From assembly GCF_949987535.1 (NCBI RefSeq), contig NC_080079.1, forward strand, positions 51,695,000 through 51,758,999: a stretch of DNA of 64,000 nt, given 5' to 3'. The notes under the pieces were generated by a model. The model saw nothing but the letters and a program-made list of their open reading frames with translations. It was not told the DNA's origin and did not search any database. The DNA is from Balaenoptera acutorostrata (lineage: Eukaryota > Chordata > Mammalia > Artiodactyla > Balaenopteridae). Below, piece after piece: positions 57,379 through 64,000 of the stretch. Every line of letters begins with the position of its first letter. Position 1 is the stretch's first letter. A program made the position numbers and the translations under genes.

Positions 57379-59000
57379 TTTTTTTTTTTTTAACATCTTT
57401 ATTGGAGTATAATTGCTTTACAATGGTGTGTCAATTTCTGCTTTATAACAAAGTGAATCAGTTGTACATATACATATGTCCCCATATCTCTTCCCTCTTG
57501 CATCTCCCTCCCTCCCACCCTCCCTATCCCACCCTTCTAGGTGGTCACAAAGCACTGAGCTGATCTCCCTGTGCTATGCGGCTGCTTCCCACTAGCTATC
57601 TATTTTATGTTTGGTAGTGTATATATGTCCATGCCACTCTCTCACTTTGTCACAACTTACCCTTCCCCCTCCCTGTATCCTCGAGTCCATTCTCTAGTTG
57701 GTCTGCATCTTTATTCCTGTCTTGCTCCTAGGTTCTTCTGACCATTTTTTTTTTCTTTTTTTTTTTTTAGATTCCACATGTATGTGTTAATATACGGTAT
57801 TTGTTTTTCTCTTTCTGACTTACTTCACTCTGTATGACAGTCTCTAGGTCCATCCACCTCACTACAAATAACTCAGTTTCGTTCCTTTTTATGGTTGAGT
57901 AGTATCCCATTGTATATATGTGCCACATCTTTATCCATTCATCTGTCAATGGACACTTAGGTTGCTTCCATGTCCTGGCTATTGTAAATAGAGCTGCAAT
58001 GAACATTGTGGTACATGACTCTTTTTGAATTATGGTTTTCTCAGGGTATATGCCCAGTAGTGGGATTGCTGGGTCATATGGTAGTTCTATTTTTAGTTTT
58101 TTAAGGAACCTCTATACTGTTCTCCATAGTGGCTGTATCAATTTACATTCCCACCAACAGTGCAAGAGGGTTCCCTTTTCTCCACACCCTCTCCAGCATT
58201 TATTGTTTCTAGATTTTTTGATGATGGCCATTCTGACTGGTGTGAGATGATATCTCATTGTAGTTTTGATTTGCATTTCTCTAATGATTAATGATGTTGA
58301 GCATTCTTTCATGTGTTTGTTGGCCATCTGTATATCTTCTTTGGAGAAATGTCTATTTAGGTCTTCTGCCCATTTTTGGATTGGGTTGTTTGTTTTTTTG
58401 ATGTTGAGCTGCATGAGTTGCTTGTATGTTTTGGAGATTAATCCTTTGTCAGTTGCTTCATTTGCAAATATTTTCTTCCATTCTGAAGATGGTCTTTTCG
58501 TCTGGTTTATGGTTTCCTTTGCTGTGCAAAAGCTTTTAAGTTTCATTAGGTCCTATTTGTTTATTTTTGGTTTTATTTCCCTTTCTCTAGGAGCTGGGTC
58601 TTGCTGTGATTTATGTCATAGAGTGTTCTTCCTATGTTTTCCTCTAAGAGTTTGATGGTGTCTGGCCTTACATTTAGGTCTTTAATCCATTTTGAGTTTA
58701 TTTTTGTGTATGGTGTTAGGGAGTGTTCTAATTTCATTCTTTTACATGTAGCTGTCCAGTTTCCCCAGCACCACTTATTGAAGAGGCTGTCTTTTCTCCA
58801 CTGTATATTCTTGCCTCCTTTATCAAAGATAAGGTGACCATATGTGTGTGGGTTTATCTCTGGACTTTCTATCCTGTTCCATTGATCTATATTTCTGTTT
58901 TTGTGCCAGTACCATACTGTCTTGATTACTGTAGCTTTGTAGTATAGTGTGAAGTCAGGGAGCCTGATTCCTCCAGCTCTGTTTTTCTTTCTCAAGATTG
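57379..59000 (-). mobile_element. Young 5'-truncated L1, 1.62 kb, - strand
   Basis: The left end is reversed poly(A). The 3' UTR follows (ATTGGAGTATAATTGCTTTA, ACAAAGTGAATCAGTTGTAC, then a C-rich tract), then the C-terminal third of ORF2. A perfect 13-bp target-site duplication CCAAGCTTCTTTT lies at 57366-57378 and 59001-59013. Low divergence and long readable ORF2 stretches indicate a fairly recent insertion. Confidence 0.96.
57767..59000 (-). pseudogene. L1 ORF2 C-terminal remnant, frameshifted and with an in-frame stop
   Basis: On the minus strand, 59000 to 58573 reads as ORF2p C-terminal sequence ([19 protein letters not shown], then [20 protein letters not shown]). It runs into a stop at 58573-58575 because of a frame shift near 58550-58575. 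The next segment, in a different frame (58546 to 58115), carries [20 protein letters not shown], a Cys/His motif typical of the L1 C-terminus, and ends at an in-frame TAG (58112-58114) where a Trp codon is expected. The same frame then continues to the natural end, QKEKNKYRILTHTCGI. The endonuclease and reverse-transcriptase domains are absent, so the copy cannot move by itself. Confidence 0.92.
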
Positions 59001-59013
59001 CCAAGCTTCTTTT

Positions 59014-59734
59014 GCTACTGGAAAATCTTCAATGAAGTTTACAGCAAATGTCCCTCTCTACAAATGTCCCTTTGATTAGGGGAGGAGGACAGCTTTTCCA
59101 GCTGGGTGAGCATTGCATTGTCATGGAGGCACCATTCTGAGTGCTGTGGGTAGTGTGGAGATCAGGGGACACAGGCTCAGACCCAGAATGTCCCTTGTGG
59201 GTCCATCCTTGTTGCTTCCAGTCCTTGTCTCTTCACATCCCCTGGTTCAGTATCTAGTGCCAGGTCCAGCCTGGACAGCCCAGAGTGAATTGTCACAGGG
59301 GGTGTGTATGTGTGTGAGAGAGGTGGGGAGGGATAACTGGAGAGACATAGAAGACAGAGGCAAAGAGAGAGAAAGACCAGGAGACCAAGGGATGACCTTG
59401 CTGAGAGGAACAGCTCCCTTCTTGCCTGGAAAGCCTCCTAGCTTCCTTTTTGGCTTCTACATAAGCCCAGGATCTCAGGCACAAGAGAATGAAATACAGT
59501 ATTCCTGCTTAGAAAATGTGGAACTTTCTGCCCAGGGATGCCAGCCTGCTTCCAGATAGGAATGAGAGTTGATGTAGAGGTGGGTTGAATAAAACACAGT
59601 AGCTGCCTTTCCTCCAGCCCTTTTGGGTGTTACACGGTAAAAGGAAGAATTGTTCCATCTTTTTCCTGTTTTTATAGGTTTCTGCTTTTCAAATGAAATT
59701 TCTCCCTTCTTTTCCTCATTTCTTTAGTAAGTAT
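59014..59734. other. Unassigned intronic sequence
   Basis: A short GTGTGTATGTGTGTGAGAGA run lies near 59300. Nothing else recognised. Confidence 0.5.
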
Positions 59735-59835
59735 GCCTGTAAGGACACAGTTCCTGTCCTTAGGGAGCTTAGCTCTACATGGGCAGACATGGCAGAGAGG
59801 TCAGCCAAGCGGTCTCCGTCATCAGTTGATCAGGG
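59735..59835 (-). repeat. L2 3' fragment, - strand
   Basis: ACAGTTCCTGTCCTTAGGGA and GCTTAGCTCTACATGGGC. Confidence 0.5.
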
Positions 59836-60049
59836 CCACCCTGGAATGAGCCACAGTTTCCATCAAGGGCTCAGGGGCACCCAGCCCAGCCGGGGCATGG
59901 TGGGGTCACAGAGGGTAGGGATACTGGTTAGTGGAGAGTTCCTGGGGCTTGGGCTTGTTGGGACTGAGTGTTGAAGGATTGGTACTAATCCTCGAGCTGG
60001 AGGAGATTGGAGCTTGCTTTGGGGCAGGGTGACCAGCACAGGGTAGACA

Positions 60050-60220
60050 AAGTCATCACACCTGCTGGAGCTCTGGGGCATCAGCAAGGAGATGGGAGTA
60101 GAGGAGGCTGGAGTGCAAAGTAGGGACTTGCTCTGAAGGACTTAGATGCCAGGCCAAGGGGTTTATACCTCATCACATAGGGAATAGGAGCCAGGAAAGG
60201 GGTTGAAACAACAGATTTTA
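60050..60220 (-). repeat. L2 fragment, - strand
   Basis: CTTAGATGCCAGGCCAAGGG, a GTTTATACCTCATCACATAG block and GGAGCCAGGAAAGGGGTTGA follow the reversed L2 ORF region. Confidence 0.52.
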
Positions 60221-61204
60221 GAAGCATATATTGAAAACCTTTGACAAATAATGATGGTATTTAATCGAGAACCGCTCTGTATTACTGGTTGCCTGTATTT
60301 TATGGAGCAGCATTTGCAATTAGGTGAGAGTGTCTGCTTGAGATTAGAATGCTTCATTTTGGGGCATTGGCCATATTTCTTAAAAGCCAGAAACCTTTCT
60401 TTGGGTGGAGTCCTAAGTCGTATTTAAGAGCTTATGCTGCGATGTCTTCAGAGTTTAGACACCTACTTCAGGAAGAGTAGTAATGTGCGTTCAACCTCTT
60501 AATATTCATGTGAATTTGAGGTCATATTTTTTCTAAGGAATCAGACGATTATGTAGTTACCCAATGCAGGTGAGTGCACCCCGCTCCACAGTTGCAGTAA
60601 AGAGCCACCCTCTAGATTTATGGGGAAAGTGGAGTCATTGCTCTGAGAATAAAATATTCATGAAATAAAGATGAGAACTGCACAAATGCAAGATGACATG
60701 AGAAGTGAGGGATGAATCGTTTGTCACTAGGCTGGGAGCTTGGAATTCTTGTTGCTTCCTGCCTTGCCTGCCCTCCCCCAGTCTCTGCTTCCTCTGTCAG
60801 GGGCTGACAGAGGCTGGGGTGGCCAGGCAGCAGGGGTGAAGCAGCAGCCAAGCCCCTCTCCTCTGGTCAGTGGTCCAGCTTCTGTCTGCAAGCACCCACA
60901 ACACACTCCTGTGCTCCATGGGAGATTTGTTGCTAAGGACACTCCCCTCAAAGGTACACCTTTCCCTGCCTCCATCCTCCGATGTTTCTTCAACTCCATG
61001 TGGAGACTTTCTCTCCTGCACCTTTGCCCTCTTCATTTATGCTAACCTCACAGAGTCACTCTGAGGTTCAACAAGGGACGGTGTATAAATTGCCTTAAGT
61101 AGCAGCTGACCCATGGGAACGCTCTTGTTGAATGGTGGCCAAGGAGCTGCTCCCTCCCAAGGACCTTGTGATGGGCAGAAAGGGGTGCAGGAAGAGGAAT
61201 CACA
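60221..61204. other. Unassigned intronic sequence
   Basis: Overlapping open frames on both strands at 60727-61045 have no recognisable domain. Nothing else seen. Confidence 0.5.
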
Positions 61205-61251
61205 TCTTAGGGCACCTTCTCTGTGCCAGGAAAAGTACATGTTATCTTCTT

Positions 61252-61790
61252 TTTTTTTTTTCTTAAAACGTAAACTATTTATTATTTCAGAGTTTGGGTC
61301 GGAAATGGAAGCATAGCTTAGCTGGGTCTTCTGTCTCAAGGTCTCTCACAAGGATGTAATCAAGTTATTGACCAGGGCTGGGATCTCATCTGAAGGCTAT
61401 ACTGGGGACAGATCCACTTCCAAGCTCACTCACATGGTTGTTTTTGTGGTCAGGATTCAGTTCCTTATGGGCCATTGGGCTGAAGACCTCATGTCCTCAC
61501 TGGCTGTTGGCCAGATGCCATCATTGACATCTTTGCACATGGGCCTCTCCATAGGCCAGCTCACAACGTGGCAGCTGGTCTGGTCATTGTCATTATCATA
61601 GTCATCACCACCACCACTGTTGTTGCTTCTCAGATGGGGAGAGATTAAGAAGCCTTCCCAAACCAGGCCTGGAATCTGGCTCTGCAGCACTGTTAGAAAT
61701 ATGGATTCCCAGGCCCCACCCCATGGATTCAGAGCTGAACCTGAGTCTTTTTTTGTTTTTTCCAAGGCCCCCACATGATTCTCAGGTTCC
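61252..61790 (-). mobile_element. Poly(A)-tailed retrocopy of an RNA ending in an MLT1/MaLR-type LTR
   Basis: A 14-bp perfect target-site duplication CATGTTATCTTCTT (61238-61251 and 61791-61804) brackets 539 bp whose left end is poly(T), that is, a reversed poly(A) tail. On the minus strand, AATAAA (61283-61278) precedes the tail by about 16 nt. Upstream of it the text follows an MLT1-like LTR (GCCAACAGCCAGTGAGGACA, GTGAGTGAGCTTGGAAGTGG, CAGCTAAGCTATGC). The part away from the tail includes a MER5-like stretch (61680-61790). It is not L1, SINE or a known gene, and looks like an L1-mobilised transcript terminated in an LTR. Confidence 0.78.
61680..61790. repeat. MER5-like fragment carried within the retrocopy
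   Basis: TTAGAAATATGGATTCCCAG, GGCCCCACCCC and CACATGATTCTCAGGTTCCC resemble MER5A internal text. Confidence 0.45.
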
Positions 61791-61904
61791 CATGTTATCT
61801 TCTTAACTCTCCTGATTCTCTTCAACAACGTTTGAGGAAGGTATCCCTATCCCTGGAGAAACGGGACTCAGAAATAGCAGGGGCAGAACTGGGATAGGAA
61901 TGAT

Positions 61905-62255
61905 GTGTCTGCCACTGGGCCTTACATCAGGAGTATGCAGGAGCAGGGGTTCCTACTTAGCCTTTCCAGATGGTTTGCGGATGAAGAGTGTAGACCAGTG
62001 ATCCTTTCCCTGAGCCAGGATCCTGGCTCCTAGCTAGGCATTTACATCTTCTGAACCCCAGAGGGGTTAGGATTAGGGTTAGTCCTAACCCAGAGGGGTT
62101 CAGAGCTTCTGCTGAGAACTGATCCTGGCCCAGTGGCTACACTGCTGATATCAGATCCCTGGGCACGAGGGTAAAGACAGTGAGTGTGTGTTTCAGCCCT
62201 TCACTCAGGGTCTTTCAGTAAGAAGACACTGAACACTTACCATACACCAGTGTGT
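61905..62255. other. Unassigned sequence with a short duplication/hairpin
   Basis: CCCAGAGGGGTT is repeated at 62057-62068 and 62089-62100. Between the copies, GGTTAGGA (62065-62072) and TCCTAACC (62083-62090) are complementary around a 10-base loop. Confidence 0.7.
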
Positions 62256-62259
62256 ATCT

Positions 62260-62605
62260 CAAAACCAGCTCAGACGTCACCCCGCTCTGTAAAACTTCCC
62301 TTGCTCATCTCCATGGGCCTTCTTACCTCCCTGTGTAAACACTCAGGATTGAGTGTTGGGTGGGATTCCAAATTGCCACTAATGGTTTACCTGCCTATCT
62401 CTGCTTTGAGTCTGTTGGCTCTTCTCCACCTCTGCATTCCTATCACTTTGCTCAGTTTCTGGAACGGTGGGACCTCTCATTAAGGGGTGATGAATATAAA
62501 CTATTGAGCACCTTCTGTGTGCCAGGGACCAAGATGGATGCTTCACGAAGAACATTAGCTCCTCTGGTAGTAGAAGCTCAAAAGTGTTTATCGAATGAAT
62601 GAACC
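62260..62605 (+). repeat. L2 3' region, + strand
   Basis: CCAGCTCAGACGTCACCCC, CTGTAAAACTTCCCTTGCTC and later TTGAGCACCTTCTGTGTGCC, with a GAATGAATGAA end. Confidence 0.55.
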
Positions 62606-62669
62606 AGTCTAGGATCCTATAAAGAAAATGTTATTAATGTTAAATTGTTGTGGAACTATTGCAGCTGGA

Positions 62670-62850
62670 TCAATGGCTTTCAGTTCTGGCTGCACATCAG
62701 AGGTGATTCATTCTGGAGCTTTTTAGAAATACAGGTGCTTGGGCTCCATTCCCCAAAGGGTCATATTAGGCAGATCTGAACAACTGTAATTTCTAGACGC
62801 TCCCCATGTGCTTCCGATATCCTGTCAAGGATGAAAACCAGTGGTCTACA
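62670..62850. mobile_element. MER5A-like hAT relic
   Basis: TGGCTGCACATCAGAGGTGA, TTTTTAGAAATACAGGTGCT, GGGCTCCATTCCCCAAAGGG and GATGAAAACCAGTGG. Confidence 0.67.
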
Positions 62851-62859
62851 CCGTCATGC

Positions 62860-63060
62860 CAAGGGGAAAATGAGTGGAAAAGAGCTCAGGTTTTGGAACC
62901 GGGCAGACAAGGGCTCTCATCCTGGTGCTCCACTTACCATAGAATTGTGTAACCGTGAGCAAGTCTCTACACCCCGTGTGTACCTGCTGCTGCCACGTAT
63001 GATGGGAGGTGTCTGTTAGCTCCCTCTTTTCCTTGTCTGCCCCTACAAAATCTGCAAATA
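62860..63060 (+). repeat. Probable MIR, + strand, diverged
   Basis: GAGCTCAGGTTTTGGAACCG, CTCCACTTACCATAGAATTG and AACCGTGAGCAAGTCTCTAC follow the MIR 5' half. Confidence 0.52.
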
Positions 63061-64000
63061 AGCTCATCAGAACTCTTTCTCTAATCTTCTGAAATACTGC
63101 CCATCTCATCCCCTGAGACCACTTCATTGGCTTAAAGTTCAGCTTCTTTGCTCATACCCGGCTGTTACTCTCAGATCCCCAGCCCAGCTCTTTGGGTTGG
63201 AGCAATTCTTTGGAGCAACACTTTAGAAGATCACGTTGATGGTTGTCTCCCAGCCAGTTGAGTCTTATTTACTACCTGGTTGGTCTGCAGTAATAGAAGA
63301 TCACCTCCTACAACCATCCGCATCAGGTGGGAAGTCCCTCATTCCATTTTGTTCCTGCCTAACTTAAAGTAGGAGCCATTGGACTCCAAACAAAGTCAGT
63401 TCTAATCAGTCCCACCTGGAACCGGCTGTTGCATAGATGATAGTTTAGTTAATTACCGTTTTCCAGTACAGTGTTTTATTTCCATGTTGGTGAACAGAGG
63501 CTCAGTTACAGAACTTTATTTCTCTGCAAGACAATAGCTGGGAGAGGGTCTCCAGTAACCTTTGTTGGTGCATATGTTGTCATGTTTGATATGAGGTAAG
63601 AAACACAGAACTGGAATTCAGCCGGATTCATGGATAAACGCCATCAATGAATTTTATGTCATATTCAGGGCTGTTTAACTAGGTCAGTTACTTACAGTAA
63701 ATTAATGAATGCAGCAGCAAGCTTCCAAGTTTCTTTCCACAGCTGTCATTACCTGGTTGAACACTGAAGCCTCGATATAATGAGGATGTAAACTGATGTA
63801 GTGCACATAAAAAAGTCCATTATTTGAATTTGCATAACATAATAGAATGCCCCATTTTGTCTAAAATATACATAATTATTCAAATCACTCCTGCCTCTTT
63901 CCTTGAGCAGGTGGATTATGTCTGCCTCCTATTTCCTTGGACAGGGGGCCACCAGAAATGACTCGATGTGTGCTCAATCTGATCCAAGAAGACAGTGTTT
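63061..64000. other. Unassigned intronic sequence at the window end
   Basis: No exon, repeat or RNA gene recognised. 63780-63890 is AT-rich. Confidence 0.5.

Larger units (their letters stand above)
61205..61900 (-). repeat. MIR SINE, - strand, split by a retrocopy
   Basis: The left part (CACCTTCTCTGTGCCAGG) and the right part (TTAACTCTCCTGATTCTCTT, GAGAAACGGGACTCAGAAAT) join across the insertion at 61252-61790 into one reversed MIR. Confidence 0.68.

Noticed and set aside
58112..59000. L1 ORF2-like proteins as functional genes
   Set aside because: They are only the C-terminal third, with a frame shift and an in-frame stop; annotated as a pseudogene inside the L1.
62065..62090. Interstitial telomeric repeat
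   Set aside because: Only about one and a half TTAGGG-like units are present; too short. Better explained as a small hairpin/duplication.

Overview
This is 64 kb of mammalian nuclear DNA lying inside one large gene. Three short exons on the + strand (21165-21360, 48855-49021, 55825-56065) encode consecutive pieces of the ionotropic glutamate receptor delta-1 subunit, GluD1 (GRID1). Joined in order they keep one reading frame: phases 2 to 0, 0 to 2, and 2 to 0. They cover the second half of the S2 ligand-binding lobe, the last transmembrane helix (M4) and the first residues of the cytoplasmic tail, about 201 residues. The earlier exons (amino-terminal domain, S1, pore helices M1-M3) lie to the left of the window, and the last exon (most of the C-terminal tail) lies to the right. 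By analogy with the 16-exon human gene these are probably exons 13-15. No other protein-coding gene, functional RNA gene, promoter, CpG island or CRISPR array is supported.

The organism is most likely a cetacean. The evidence is long tRNA-derived CHR-type SINEs (start GGGCTTCCCTGGTGGCGCAG, poly(A)/(TAAA) tail) together with young L1 copies whose 3' ends resemble those I know from whale and dolphin genomes. I saw no recognisable ruminant BovB or Bov-tA element. Hippopotamus or another cetartiodactyl is not excluded.

Layout. Positions 1-21164 are the 3' part of a long intron, with many ancient L2 and MIR copies, a few DNA-transposon relics and three CHR-type SINEs. Positions 21361-48854 are a 27.5-kb intron; its middle (about 28.3-38.2 kb) is an AT-rich block packed with L1, SINE and Tigger insertions, several nested inside each other. 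Positions 49022-55824 are a 6.8-kb intron with L2/MIR copies and an intact-ended hAT element. Positions 56066-64000 open the next intron, which carries a 1.6-kb young truncated L1 and a target-site-flanked, poly(A)-tailed retrocopy of an RNA that ended in an MLT1/MaLR-type LTR.

Most of the second-look material is insertion history: seven insertions with readable target-site duplications, and nested pairs that give relative ages. There is also a weak 5' splice site on the M4 exon followed by 85 in-frame open codons, and two possible residue changes in the receptor. I did not find evidence for an undescribed biological system.
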